64,000 nt of DNA from Manduca sexta (Eukaryota > Arthropoda > Insecta > Lepidoptera > Sphingidae). How positions within the stretch are numbered: position 1 is the stretch's first letter; every line of letters begins with the position of its first letter. The DNA is taken from NCBI RefSeq assembly GCF_014839805.1, contig NC_051131.1:2406913-2470912 (forward strand). The letters run 5' to 3'. A program made the translations under genes and the position numbers. A model generated the notes under the pieces. That model had not been told where the DNA came from and made no database searches. It saw nothing but the letters and a program-made list of their open reading frames with translations. Below are positions 1-12,900 of the stretch, one piece after another.

Positions 1-468
1 TTCAGAAATCGGCTTAGAGCGGTTATAACAGCGTCCAATCCCACTTCTGATTTTAGGAATGAGATGGAATTTTACTAAAAAATAAAAACAATTAACAGAA
101 AAAAAGGGAAATAATTATTAACAAATCACAAATTATTATCAGAGGTTACAAAAATCAGTCTTACTATTAAATAAATATCTTTTTACTTAAATCCTACAAA
201 ATACTGAATTTCTAGGAGATGTTCTCGAGCGCACGTCCGTCGGCAGAATGAGTCGGCACACTGATTTCCCACCTCTTATATAGGTATTTGGTGACGTTTG
301 ACAGTTGCTACCCTCCTTATTTCGAATTGACAGCTAACAATATTTATATTAAAATATAATATTTGTACGTTATAACATTTATATTATATTGTATTCCTCA
401 GTTAGCGGTTAATCTAAGTATGCAATTTTCTCAAGCAATGTTGTATACATCTTTAATTAGTACATGTA
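1..468. other. Left-edge non-coding sequence, no gene seen
   Basis: No open frame or recognisable RNA is visible. On the minus strand a TATA-like TATATAAG (274-282) precedes a G/C-richer stretch (210-265), which could be a core promoter or the edge of a retroelement terminal repeat. I could not find matching terminal repeats, so this is only a possibility. Confidence 0.3.
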
Positions 469-494
469 TCTATACTATTATATAAAGCTGAAGA

Positions 495-534
495 GTTTGT
501 TTGTTTGTTTGTTTGTTTGTTTGTTTGTTTGTTT
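495..534 (+). repeat. (GTTT)n microsatellite inside Helitron 1
   Basis: About ten uninterrupted GTTT units follow the conserved Helitron 5' end. The sister copy has only about four to five units at the same place (1610-1630), so this tract is length-variable within the family. Confidence 0.95.
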
Positions 535-540
535 GAACGC

Positions 541-1160
541 GCTAATCTTAGGAACTACCGGTCCAAACTGAAAAATTCTTTTTGCGTTGGATAGCCCTTT
601 GTTCGTGGAGTGCTATAGGCTATATATCATCACGCTATACCGAATAGGAGCGGAGCAGTAATGGCCAATCTCAGGAAATACCGATCCAAACTGAAAAATT
701 CTTTTTGCGTTGGATAGCCCTTTGTTCGTGGAGTACTATAGGCTATATATCATCACGCTATACCGAATAGGAGCGAAGCAGTAATGGCCAATCTCAGGAA
801 ATACCGATCCAAACTGAAAAATTCTTTTTGCGTTGGATAGTCCTTTATTCGTGGAGTGCTATAGGCTATATATCATCACGCTATACCGAATAGTAGCGGA
901 GCAGTAATGGCTAATCTCAGGAAATACCGGTCCGAACTGAAAAATTATTTTTGCGTTGGATAGCCCTTTGTTCGTGAAGTGCTATAGGCTATATATAAGT
1001 ATATATCATCACGCTATACTCATTAGGAGCGGAGCAATAATGGCTAATCTCAGGAACTACCGGCCCAAACTGAAAAAATATTTTTGCGTTGGATAGCCCT
1101 TTGTTTGTGGAGTGCTCTTAGTTATATATCATCACGCTATGACCAATAGGAGCGGAGCAG
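541..1160 (+). repeat. 123-bp minisatellite in Helitron 1, five units
   Basis: The landmark GCGTTGGATAG recurs at 584, 707, 830, 953 and 1086. The spacings are 123, 123, 123 and 133 bases; the last unit has a 10-base insertion (tatataagta region near 1000). Each unit holds 'ctaatctcaggaactaccgg' or a variant, then the landmark, then a self-complementary ATATATCATCACGCTATA part and 'aggagcggagcagtaatg'. Units differ by a few substitutions. Confidence 0.93.
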
Positions 1161-1582
1161 TAATGAAACATGTTGCAAAAACGGGGACAATTTATTAGTT
1201 TTGAGAGCGTCCGTTGCGTGCGCTGCGTAAACGGTTAAAGTTATGCAACAATGATGTATGACGGGATTGTTCCTCTTAAAAAGTTTAAAAAAATATATTA
1301 TAAAACAAAGTCCCCTGCTGCATCCGTCTGCCTAAACGTGTTAAACTCAAAAACTACCCAACGTATTAAGATGAAATTTGATATGGAGATAGTTTGAGAC
1401 CCTGGGAAGAACATAGGCTCCCGGGAAACTACTACTTTTATAACGGAAAACTTTAGCCTGAAAAACTTTATAACGCGGGCGGAGCCGCGGGCAAAAGCTA
1501 GTTAGTTATAAAGCCTGTGTAAAGTGTATTAGACTGTTGATGTTCCTATTATAGTAAATAAATAAATAAAAATGCTGATAAA

Positions 1583-2703
1583 TCTATATACTATTATATA
1601 AAGCTGAAGAGTTTGTTTGTTTGTTTGTTTGAACGCGCTAATCTCAGGAACTACCGGTCCAAACTGAAAAATTCTTTTTGCGTTGGATAGCCCTTTGTTA
1701 GTGGAGTGCTATAGGCTATATATCATCACGCTATACCCAATAGGAGCGGGGCAGTAATGGCTAATCTCAGGAACTACCGGTCCAAACTGAAAAAATCTTT
1801 TTGCGTTGGATAGCCCTTTGTTCGTGGAGTGCTATAGGCTATATATCATCACGCTATACCCAATAGGAGCGGGGCAGTAATGGCTAATCTCAGAAACTAC
1901 CGGTCCAAACTGAAAAATTCTTTTTGCGTTGGATAGCCCTTTATTCGTGGAGTGCTATAGGCTATATATCATCACGCTATACCCAATAGGAGCGGAGCAG
2001 TAATGGCTAATCTCAGGAACTACCGGTTTCAACTGAAAAATTCGTTTTGTGTTGGATAGCCCTTTATTTGTGGAGTGCTATAGGCTATATGTCATCACGC
2101 TATGACCAATAGGAGCGGAGCAGTAATGGCTAATCTCAGGAACTACCGGTCCAAACTGAAAAATTATTTTTGCGTTGGATAGCCCTTTGTTCGTGGAGAG
2201 CTATAGGCTATATATTATTACGCTATATTCAATAGGAGCGGAGCAGTAATGGCTAATCTCAGGAACTACCGGTTTGAACTGAAAAAATCTTTTTGTGTTG
2301 GATAGCCCTTTGTTCCTGGAGTGCTATAGGCTATATATCATCACGCTATGACCAATAGGAGCGGAGCAGTAATGAAACATGTTGCAAAAACGGGGAAAAT
2401 TATGAGTTTTGAGAGCTTCCGTTGCCTGCGCTGCGTAAACGGTTAAAGTTATGCAACAATGATGTATGACGGGATTGTTTCACTTAAAAAGTTCTAAATA
2501 ATATAACAAAAGTCCCCCGCTGCATCTGTCTGCCTTAACGTGTTAAACTCAAAAACTATCTAACGTATTAAGATGAAATTTGGTATGGAGACAGTTTGAG
2601 ACCCTGGGAAGAACATAGGCTCCCGGGAAACTACTATTTTTATAACAGAAAACTTTAGCCTGAATAACTTTATAACGCGGGCGGAGCCGCGAGCAAAAGC
2701 TAG
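1583..2703 (+). mobile_element. Non-autonomous Helitron, copy 2 (Lep1-like)
   Basis: This copy has the same architecture as copy 1: TC at 1583 after A, a GTTT tract, the 123-bp units, the same 3' third with the gcggagccgc hairpin, and CTAG at 2700-2703 followed by T. It is highly similar to copy 1 but has six internal units rather than five and different unit variants. The two copies lie in the same orientation with an 81-bp spacer. No coding capacity for transposition is present, and open frames within it are incidental. Confidence 0.85.
1637..2370 (+). repeat. 123-bp minisatellite in Helitron 2, six units
   Basis: The GCGTTGGATAG landmark (or GTGTTGGATAG) recurs near 1680, 1803, 1926, 2049, 2172 and 2295, an almost perfect 123-base period. 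The last unit runs into 'aataggagcggagcagtaatgaaa', the unique 3' part shared with Helitron 1. Confidence 0.93.
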
Positions 2704-2984
2704 TAAGTTATAATTTAACACACTGAAGCGAGACTGCCTTTCGAAGCATAATTTTCGATAGACATGTTCATTGATACATTGAATAAATTTCAATTATTAT
2801 AATCTAAATATTTAATGTGAACGTGGAACTCACACAAAATTAAAAAATAACTACGAAGATTTCCGATTTCAAATATATTTTTTTTAATTACTACAGAACA
2901 AAGGTAATGCACAATCTCATGTCAAATTCCGAATTGTTTCGGAGATTAGCGCGTTCAAAAATACATACAAATTCTTTAGCTTCA

Positions 2985-3119
2985 TAATGACGGGTAGATC
3001 ATGGCCTGCAATAATACATAGACTATTTTTATACCGGTAACATACAACCACGGGAGATACAGGTTGCTTTTGTAGCGGGAGAGGCTTTTCACGCGGGCAA
3101 AGCCGCGGGTAACACCTAG
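2985..3119 (+). mobile_element. Truncated Helitron-like 3' end
   Basis: The segment ends with the GC hairpin 'gcgggcaaagccgcggg' followed by CTAG (3116-3119), the same 3' signature as the two complete Helitrons. The preceding body differs from them, so it is a different subfamily or a decayed piece. The 3' flanking base is G rather than T. No 5' end was found. Confidence 0.5.
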
Positions 3120-5402
3120 GTGGTCTTAAATTCTATGACTGCCTGGCGTAGTTGTATTGCGTACTCGGTAGGGCGCAAAAAACTGGGCCACTACTGCCTA
3201 CCAGAGGCGAAAAGAGAATGAGTATAATTGATTGGGGAATGCAAGAGTTAAGCAAGAAAAAAAGACAAATGCAAATGGAGCCGCAAGCAAAGGTTACTAC
3301 AAATACACAAAAAACGTCCCACATTAAAACAAAAATGTGTGTTTAAAAATTAAAAATATTTGGGCCTCGTCAAGGCATGTTACGTATTTAATTACACGAC
3401 CAAGTAATTTAGATCTCGTTTAGCCGTCCAGTGTAACAATTTTTAAATTTGAATTTTTCAGTTACAAAAACACGAACTGCCTGACCGTTCTGTTTTAATT
3501 TACGGACTGAATGTACAACATTTAACTGTTGTTTCATAATATTTAGATCGTAAAACAAGTCTAGACAGACTGATAGACAGACATGCAGTGGGAGTGTTAT
3601 ATGAGTGTATTATACATGCATGACCTGACACATGGATCGACGAACATCGCAGCGATACGGTGACTGGGTAACGAGCAGAATCGTTGGAACCTTGAACAAA
3701 TTTTTGTGAGGTCCATATTAACAAATTTCGTACAGTATTGTATTTCCTATTCCTTTGAATTAAGGTGGAAGAGCGTCTATGTTTCTTCTGGTATGGTGGA
3801 TGTCTGTTGCCATTGTGAACCACTTTACATTAGATGACCTAATCCCTCGTCTTAGGGCCTATGCTATCAAAAGTAGTGAGACTTACAAGTTGATCCAAAG
3901 TTATTATAAAAAAATAATTACACAAATATTTCAATAGGGATTTATCTGTCTGAACTTTTCTTTGGAAATATTTTGATCCAATTAAAGAGAAAACTTAACG
4001 TAAATGAATGATTGATTTGCAAAATGTCGCGTTGGAGAAGTAAAGATAATAAATTACATTTTAAATAGATCAACTATAAATACTAATAGATAAAAATAAG
4101 AATTATAAAGTTTTGCGGCAATAGTCCAGTCGCAAATCGCAAGGCGGCTCGAGTTGATATGGTTGCGGTCATCAATAATGGGAGCAAATAATCCCAATAC
4201 TCGTTACCGTATCTAATGCGTAACATGATATAAGGGAGTGGGGATTCGAAACAGCGGAAGCAAATTCTCTACCATCTAGACAGACCAAAACTGAGACGAA
4301 ATCCAATAAAACCGTACTCCCATTCTAACTGGGGCAGTAAGGTTCATCGTTAGAACAGAAGAAAGAGCTACCATGTATGGATTGTGAAGAAACAATTAGA
4401 CAGGTCGGCGTATTTGTGTATGTATTTATTTCTTACCGGAGTTTTATTTAGCGACATTTAATTTAACATCATGCGTAGCGATGATATTTTGCCGTGCTTT
4501 CGTTGAAAAAAGAAATTAACCATTTTGCTTCTCGAAGATTTCCATAGACCGCATATTAAACCGTTTTGCAACAAACCAACAATAGCTTAATGGCTTATTC
4601 CAGTGATTTGTTTATCCCATCTACAAACGCAAATATTAATATTATTTGTACAGATGGCGCGTGTTTAGGACAATGGGTACTATTCCACTGTGTAAACATC
4701 CATTCCATAAGCAAAACTGATTTACCAATAATATCTGTACGTATAATTAGATCGTAAATGTTTGTTACACAACTCCACTAGTTCGGGAAGACCTGCCTGT
4801 TAGAAATAGCAGGATTGACTGAGGAAAAGTCTTAACAATTTTTATTTTACTGATAGGCAATGCTCAGATTGATCAATGGAGTCTTTTAATTTTCTAAAAA
4901 TGAGTGGTGGTTAAAATAAATTCACAAATTATAAAATATCTCGCTGAAATCATTGTCTCGTCTGTCACTGTCTCTCAAACAACGGTTAAGATAGTAAATA
5001 TCAACAGACGTGCTCCTGGAACCAGCTTTTATTTGAGACAAGACGTGTCCAATATTCTCTATGTATTGTTTTTGACAGCGCGGAGGTGGTCATTATAATC
5101 AGTCATCAAGTGTCCCAATTTCGTTGGCACAGAACTCTAAATCCGTCACCACCTGGCTGCAAGCTTGTTTGGAAGCTGCTTTTTTAAGCAACAATTACGT
5201 TAGTCTTTAATTAAATTTTATATTGTTTAGCTTGTTAAAATTGTTCAGTTTCATTTTTCTCATTTTGATATCGTATAAAGAATAAATTTAATTTCGTTTG
5301 TATATTATTTTACCCGCATGAGCCGTGGCTTGCCGTGGCGGTTTGCTATTCCGCTTATTAAAACTTTTATGTTAAATATTCACTGAACCAAGAATACAAA
5401 AA
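3120..5402. other. Non-coding stretch, no gene seen
   Basis: There are only short chance frames. A possible SINE-D head scrap lies near 3138-3170 (ctgcctggcgtagttgtatt). No splice-bounded conserved coding segment was recognised. Confidence 0.4.
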
Positions 5403-5521
5403 GCAAACAAGACGCGGTGATCCCGGGCGGTCACCCATCCAAGTACTGACTGCGCCCGACGTTGCTTCAATTCGGTGATCGGACGAGAACCGGTATATTC
5501 AACGTGATATTTCTAATTGTT
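5403..5521 (-). rRNA. 5S rRNA-like gene or pseudogene
   Basis: On the minus strand the segment reads as arthropod 5S rRNA from about nucleotide 15 to the 3' end. Recognisable parts are the 'ggttctcgtccgatcaccga' block, the box A region 'ttgaagcaacgtcgggcgc', 'gtcagtacttggatgggtga' (box C) and an ending close to 'accgcgt...ttgtttgc'. The first 15 or so nucleotides do not match the usual 5' strand of helix I, although partial pairing with the altered 3' end is conceivable. A run of five Ts on the minus strand (5398-5402) follows the 3' end at once, like a Pol III terminator. An AT-rich TATATT-like element lies 25-35 bases upstream. It is solitary, which favours a dispersed copy, pseudogene or 5S-derived SINE; a functional variant is not excluded. 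Confidence 0.7.
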
Positions 5522-8500
5522 GTTTAGTATCGTGATAATTTACACAATATAATATTTTTTTGCGAAAATGTATGCAAATGATAGCATACGATATTAAACG
5601 AGGCAGGTTTCACGTAAATGGAATTTTCAAGCTGGGTTCCGCGCTTTGACAATTTCTGCTGAAAACAGCATTACGTACTTTAACATCTAATATCTCGGAG
5701 CTCTCATTACTCAGATTAAAAATTCCGCCGAATCGCATGCAGCATGATGTCTGATTTCCTAGCTTTGTTTCTAATCTAAGTATGTATAATACAAATAATG
5801 TGGAAAAATACCTTAATTTTGTAATATTCCTCCACAAATTGGCCAACTTTTAGAGTTAGTATTTAGGTCATAACCCTATATTTGTTCGAAGTATCTGTTA
5901 CAGCAGAAAGTGGTCGCTGTGGATCTAAACTAACAAACTTTACACACATTCGGTTTTATGATAACGTTGGTGGGAACACAACGACCTGTTGGAATGTTTG
6001 CCGCGTGAATGGATACCGTTCGGAAGAGTTGCCAAACAAAACAGATTTTAATACAACTGCGCAGTGCAGTGCCAGGCAATGCTTTAACATTCACAGTTCT
6101 GTGTTGCTACTGTTTATTACCACAGGCAAACGCCTTAATCATATAGTATTTGTGTATAACAAAAATTACCTTAAAATCCGGCCTATACACAAGTAGGAGC
6201 TTATTTAAAATAATTGTTTTATATTATGATTTCGGTGTTTGATGGTAAGCGGTACGAGTCCACGACTCTGCATCCACGAACCAATCAGAACTTTAAAATA
6301 TTAAATTATGCACATACGTTTACACTTGACATAATGAAATGTCGTCACAATTCCCTGTAGTTACACTGGATATCAAAAAGGAACATGTAACGCTTGCAAA
6401 TTGATGTTACACTAAAACACAACAAAGACCAAGTACTTTGCCGCACACAAGAGATGTAGACGCATGTAGTCATGTGCCTTCCCAAATTCAGCCGGTGTTT
6501 AAATTCATTATTAATTAATGTACGTTCGGCAGTGATCGATGGCGAGCACGCTTCTTAACACAAAACACGCATAATTTACGAAATGTTTACACCACACACG
6601 CGATACATCGCGGTCTTATTGTTCGCGATCGACAAACGAGCTGTTGAAAGCGCACGATGGATACGGATTTTTAAATATCTCAAGGGTAATATTTTAAAGT
6701 TGTACGAATGTAAACAATGCGACCGGTGATGCACTGGTTCGTTGCCAGATTTACAACGCGCTAGTCTTATTTGTTCTTGATTAACGTGCGTTTAATATAG
6801 CAAGGTTTGGTTATGGAGCAATTCATACGATATTTTATAACAGTTATTCAGGATGTTTATGATAAGACTTGCGAAGATTATTAATACGACTTTTCTTACT
6901 TAATAGATTTCATATATTGTACATTCATGATCTATCCGTTATGTCTTTCAATTATTTATTAACTTTATAATTACAATACTATATTTTTTATAATTACTTT
7001 CAATATTAATAGGACGTGTTTTAAACTGTCAACGTAGATTGTAAAATAAGATTGACGTTAGGTACATAAGTGTCATCACTATTGCACTACTGGTGTTCGA
7101 CAGAGACAACGATATGGTGAGCTTGTTTCTTGTTTCCCTGATTTAGTTACTTGCCGAGTACAGACAAATAGTCACGAACACGAGTGTGTAAACAGCTTAT
7201 TTGGGTGTATTCGTTGCTCATAATTCATACTTTTATTCGCTAAATTATTTGGCGATAGTCTAAACGAGGCATTACAGGTAAGCATTATAATTACTAATTA
7301 ATTTTTCAAGTTTTCTTATAGTTGTTTTTATAGACAAGTTTTTACATTACAGTATTTTTGTCGCCTTTAACATACAGAATATAATTTGAAAAAAAGAACT
7401 CAATTCACCCCAAATAGCATTCCTGAGAATTTTTATTTTATACTTTATTCCTTTATAATATATTGACCCAGCACTGTGTAACATTACGTCCATTCCGATA
7501 CATTTACTATATTTTAGAATTTGGTCCTTCGAGCCGACCTTCCGAAACGCTTGGCGTGTGCTGTCGCAGACCTTTTGATTCAGAGTAATTGCCCTTTTGC
7601 TGGTTTATGTAGCGGATAAAACATTTTTGACACTTATACAACTGAATAAATAGACAGAATGACGAATGGATAAACGAAATTGAATGGTCGTTTGTGAGAG
7701 ATAGACTTAGCCATGAACATTTAATGTTATTCTGAAATTTTATTGAGAAACTCTTACATACTATTTCTTTGCTCGCATTTGCCATGCTATTCGATGTAAT
7801 GTCTTAAAATACTCAGAAATTATATTAATAGTTTTAACGCTGAAGCATGAAGTTATAAAAAAATTAAAGAGGTCTCTCCCCTCTCTTATTCTCCTTTTCT
7901 TTAGCTCTACTGAGAACCACGTAACCACGATTAAAAAACACATTACGCTATATTTACTTTTACACTCGTAATAACAAAGAAAACCTTTAGCCAAATACAC
8001 TCTAATTGGCTTTTAGAAACCCCCTGGGATCAAGGGTGGAAATATAGGTCATCCTTGACATAAAAAGGTGATAATTGTGTTACATAATTTAACATTATGA
8101 AGCGAATGTGGGCAGTAAAATAATGCAAGTAATGGATTGGAACCATTATTGTCGCGGTGACCTGTCACCGTTGACAGTTAATTAAAGATAAAGCGTTTCC
8201 ATACCAGTTAATTGTGCAAGTTGTTGGCGTTTTTGGAAATTATTAAGGTATTTGATAGAAATAAGTGAGTAAGTGGCAAGTTATCGTGAAAATAGTTGGC
8301 ATTAAAATTTTTAATTGAGACGCGAGGGAATTGCAGTCCGATTAAAATGGGTGAGCTTTCCGGGATTCGAATTGTTATAGCGATAGGTGTTATCATTGTG
8401 AGCCATAAAAACGCTCTGCAATTTTTGGGTATATGAGCTCTCTCTACCCCTGCGTTCCAGGCGTAAACATTTGAATCCAGAAGATAAAATCCCTGCAATC

Positions 8501-9789
8501 GTGTGATTTGCTTTAAAAACATCTGCAGTTTACTTTACGTGTATTTCATATCGTACGGACGTTTAAATAAACAGAGTTGTGTGCGAACATAAATTTCGCA
8601 AATTGTACACATATTTTCATTTTTATGTGCCCACTTCGAATTTCGGTGAATTGTGTGTGAATTCATGATTTTTCTGGATTTTATTACTTGTTTTTACCTT
8701 TTTCCTGTATATTATTTTCGTAGGACACATACATAGTTTCATTACTAATTTTTCTAGTTGTTATTCGTTATTATTTGTTGACAGCGTTCCTTTTAAAAAT
8801 GACTTTTTATGTGCGTTTAGAACTATTATACATACGCAACTAGGCCGTACCAAATTATTTAGGTATTCATTTGAATAATATGCATTACGTGCGTCACTTG
8901 TACAAGAGTTTGCTCTTATTTTTCACTCTCTTTTTATTTTATTCATATCAAACAATTGATAATGAATAATGTAAAATTTATGATTCTCTCTCTCAGTTTA
9001 TTTTCAATTCACCATTTTGTATTTCGAAATGTGAACAATACAAATTGATAAATAACGTTGCGAAAGAGTTAAAATGTCCTGAAAAATAAACTATTCGGCA
9101 ATTTTGTACTACACTTCAGAACACAAAAAATAATATTGTCTGCACATGTGAATAATTGTGAAAAGAGTAAATATTTATTTCGCGGCCCATTTCTTTTTGG
9201 ACACACCATCTTTGCAATTTTGGGTGATAAGAAAAGTCCAAATACGTTTTTGTATATTGATTACTACATAAACTATTTTTAAAAACTTTGCCGCTATTTT
9301 CTTCTACAATTATCCAAAAAAAAACTTTATTTTATCATAATGTTTGAGCTTATACTTTAATCACTTCGTTATAGCTAAAAGACGATATTTTATCTCTTTC
9401 AATAGAGTCTAAACTATTATCGGTTTTCTCAAAGATATAGTATTAAATATAATAAAATCATTTTTCTTAAGTACCTAACTTATTCAAGTTTAAACGTCCA
9501 TTAGGCTATCACGCTAAAGGAAAGGCTAAGTTCATTTTTAAATGACAAAGTGAATAGGTATACTAATCTGTTGGTAACTAATATTTAACACAATATCGAC
9601 CACCAAGAGACGTTGCATTGTCGACATTTGTAAATTATCGGAATATTGACAAGTTAGCTCGTGAAGCCGCGTTACAAACATAATATTTTTATCCTTAAAG
9701 CTACCCTTAGCATGCATCGAGATATATATGCACAAATTCCAGTCTTGCACAACATAATACTGTTTATCAAATCGAAAAATATTTTTTTG
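5522..9789. other. Non-coding AT-rich stretch, no gene seen
   Basis: Frames of up to about 100 codons (for example 5882-6196 and 8208-8522) lack recognisable motifs. A good splice-donor-like ACAG|GTAAGC occurs near 7278 without a convincing exon. Nothing else can be supported. Confidence 0.4.
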
Positions 9790-9800
9790 ATTATCTATAT

Positions 9801-9950
9801 CGCGGTTTGTTATATTTCGTTTTCTCCCAACGTTTTGAAAACTTTGCAGCCTTCATAGTCACGGGGGGACCCTGTAAAAAACCGCGATATAATCCTAAAA
9901 GTAGTTTAATCTTAATGTCTAACATTCGCGTAAACATAAGAAATCATTAT
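9801..9950 (-). mobile_element. Mini Penelope-like element (both termini, no coding)
   Basis: The left part (9801-9888) is the reverse complement of the 3' terminal repeat of the Penelope-like element at 17.2-20.7 kb (block ttctcccaacgttttgaaaa, then 'gcagccttcatagtcacggg'). The right part (9889-9950) is the opposite terminus in inverted orientation, ending with exactly the same 'taagaaatcattat' as the right boundary of that full element. All coding sequence between the termini is absent. The 11-bp ATTATCTATAT occurs at 9790-9800 and 9946-9956. It is a likely target duplication, although its first five bases overlap the element end. The copy is diverged and therefore older than the 17-kb copy. 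Confidence 0.65.
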
Positions 9951-9956
9951 CTATAT

Positions 9957-12900
9957 GTGGATCAAATTCTCCTGGATTATAATCAAAATTGTTAGAAATA
10001 TTTTTGCATTGGATCCTAACCAGCAATTACGATCACAAATCCGATCGGTCGCCACTCGCCAGCTGTGCCCGCCCCGCAATCCATCAACGTCCAAAATCAT
10101 TACTAATAAAACCGGGATTGTTTTTGTACTATCATTTATATAACAATAAATCTGCGTAAGTGCTACGTACGACGATTTACGCGCGTAAGTTTACGCTATC
10201 TACATTGTAACGCTGTATATTCACTAGACGGTACGGCAAAGTGATTATTACGAACAAGATTCCACGAGGTTACGAAATAAGGAATCGATAGTAACAACAA
10301 CTGAAGCTTTTGAATCATAACTCATCATTTATTGTATCGATTTGTCACTTAAGATATTTGATAAGATAACGAAACCACAATTGGTTGGACGTGTATACAC
10401 GTTTATTTAAAATACCCACATCCTTTAAACATAACTATTATGATTCAAATAAAAATGTTGATCCCCAAGGAACTTACGCTTTTCAATAACAGCTTTGTAT
10501 TCAGATATAAACTCTAATTATTTGTTAAAAAAAGTTTGTCCATTCTATTGTTAATTAACTAGTATTCTCTTATGTTGAGATGTTGGGTATCACGTGATGT
10601 GTATAATTTCTTGTCCGTGAACGCACGGCTTTACGCGATGCGTGCCTGTTACAATGTGTTTAGATTATTAGGAATTTAATGGCCCAGTTACTTGCTCTAA
10701 GAGTTATATTTATGGACCTAAATGATTCATTATTACGCATTTTATAGTCTCGTTGGTTCATGGTAGAGTACTAAGGATCTATTTTCTTCCAAACTGATAG
10801 CATTAATTATACCTATACTTCCGTATTATATCACTCGTTAGCAGAAGCTAGTATTACCTAGATGCCGAAAGGTTCATGTGCCTTGCCTAAGGTAAGACCT
10901 ATGACAATCCATAACTGGCTCCCTCCCACAAAATGGCGCGCTAACTCTATTATTACAAACCATTTATTTAAAATTTATAATATATATATTGACAAAAAAA
11001 AAATAAACATCATATTCTTATAAAATATTATCTATACTTTGGTTGTTTAAAATTATTTTGTATGTGGATATTGTTTCATTCATTTTATAATGAAAATCCC
11101 ACTAATATTGTTGATTCTTTACATCTTCTAAATTACAAAAAATGTTTTTGGCAACCAACACTACGATATACATATAATTATTGACTAAAGAATATGTAAT
11201 TTAAAATTTTCACAAAAACCAAAAATGGATTATTTTGAGAAATTATTCCTAAATTTATGCATATTTCTGCTCGTAACTCAGGCGCCGTAAATGTTTACAC
11301 TTCGTAATAGAGCTATTTGATTGATTGCAATGGTTTTGATGATTTGTGGGTTACTAGCTCGGACTGACGCAATATGAAAAAATGGTTACAAATGTGTGAT
11401 TATGAAAAATTGCTGATTTACGTCTAGCAACGTTATTTGAAAACATAACTAATGTTTTCTCTAATTTATTGTTATGGTGGTAGCGAACAGGTGCGGTCCT
11501 CACCTCAATTCCCTGAAGAAACAATGTGTCAGTCAAACACCCAGGGAAATTGTTGAGATTTTGTGTTTTAAGAATTTCAATTTCTCTGAATATGTGCTCG
11601 ATATAGCGATAGGCTTTTATTACGTCACGTCTCAGACAGTCTAAATTGAATTCGAATATTCGTAGTGTTGTTAGGAATATTCGTACTTATTCCTTTTTTT
11701 TATTAATTCGTAACTATATTAAATACATTCAATTTTATAGCAAGCGTGAGCAAATTGGAATCTGATAAATATAATTATAACAACGTTGTCTTTCTCTTAT
11801 ATTTAAAAATGGCGTTCCATGGGAAGGAACCGGCTCAACAACAGGAACTTCATGAATATTAACTCCACATTATTTATGTATGAGCGATTTCACGCTAGTT
11901 TCCAAATTGTGCTGTACATACGCTTGTGTTTAATTATGCGAATTTTGCCTTCAACAAGAATATTCACATGTGTAAATACTGAGCTACAATGGAGCGGCCT
12001 CACAGTGAATATTATATGTACGCTGATTAAACCGTTAAGTTGTTGGGCTATATTTAACGCAGAAATGTAAAGCTATGCTATAACCAGGATAGGTTTTAAA
12101 AGAAGAGTCAATATGTAGTGCTTTGCTTTTTTTTGGCTCAACATGCTCAAAACAACATTGTTTGATTTTTTTGGTTTGAACAGTTGTAACCAGTGGGCAT
12201 GTAAATTTGACGATATACAGCGTCCCATGTTGGTTATGTAATGCAGTTTTGTAGATTCTGTTTAAGGTTTTAGGATTGAACCATTATATTCTGTTTAAGA
12301 AATCTGCTCGGTGTGGTTATTTTTAATGTGTTAGAGTGTTAGAACCACGCCGTACTTAAGTTTGACTACAACCTGAATGGAACTGCTCAGTCAGAAATAT
12401 CTATTAATATTTATAATAGATCCATAGGTATAGGTAATCAATTTATATTTCATTTTATGCTTTAATATAAACCGAATAAATTATAAAATCGTGATGCAGC
12501 CACAAAAACGCTGACCGCAGTCTTCATAGATGATGGCCAAAAATAGTTACACATCTGGAGAGCTATTCCCCAAATACACGCATCGGCAAGAAAATCTCAT
12601 CAATATTCGTCAGTAAACGTTGGGAAAGCGTCCGCTCACTGTCGACCTATTAATCTCATTACATGCCATGTTAATAAACGAATATATCTTTTCTATATCT
12701 AACTCAGGTTTAGAGAGGATGTGGGGGTCAGCGGTACACTTTTTCAACCATTGTATAAAGCTTTCAGTGACGTAACTACACCGTAAAAGCTCGTGGCAAA
12801 GTATTCGAGTGGGGACTTGAAAAATCTGTACCCATGTAGATTTTTTCGGCGACCATTTTTCAGTCTTTCAGGTTTTCCACCCATTTCGTATACAAAAATT

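Larger units (their letters stand above)
469..1501 (+). mobile_element. Non-autonomous Helitron, copy 1 (Lep1-like)
   Basis: The sequence begins with TC after an A (468). It ends with CTAG (1498-1501) followed by T, as expected for rolling-circle Helitrons that insert between A and T. A short GC hairpin (gcggagccgc) lies about 10 bases before the 3' CTAG. The 5' end reads TCTATACTATTATATAAAGC, which resembles the start of lepidopteran Lep1-type Helitrons. No Rep/helicase frame is present, so the copy depends on enzymes from elsewhere. The interior carries a GTTT microsatellite, five copies of a 123-bp unit and a unique 3' third (1160-1501). Copy 2 starts 81 bases downstream with the same ends. 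The class is well supported; the exact family name is inferred. Confidence 0.85.

Noticed and set aside
1..300. Solo LTR suggested by a TATA box and short direct motifs
   Set aside because: No paired terminal repeat, TG...CA ends or primer binding site could be verified within the window.
541..2370. CRISPR-like array
   Set aside because: The repeats are contiguous 123-bp units without spacers and lie inside eukaryotic Helitrons.
5882..6196. Plus-strand frame of 104 codons with several Cys residues
   Set aside because: Cys spacing fits no family I know, no signal peptide is convincing and there are no splice or promoter signals.
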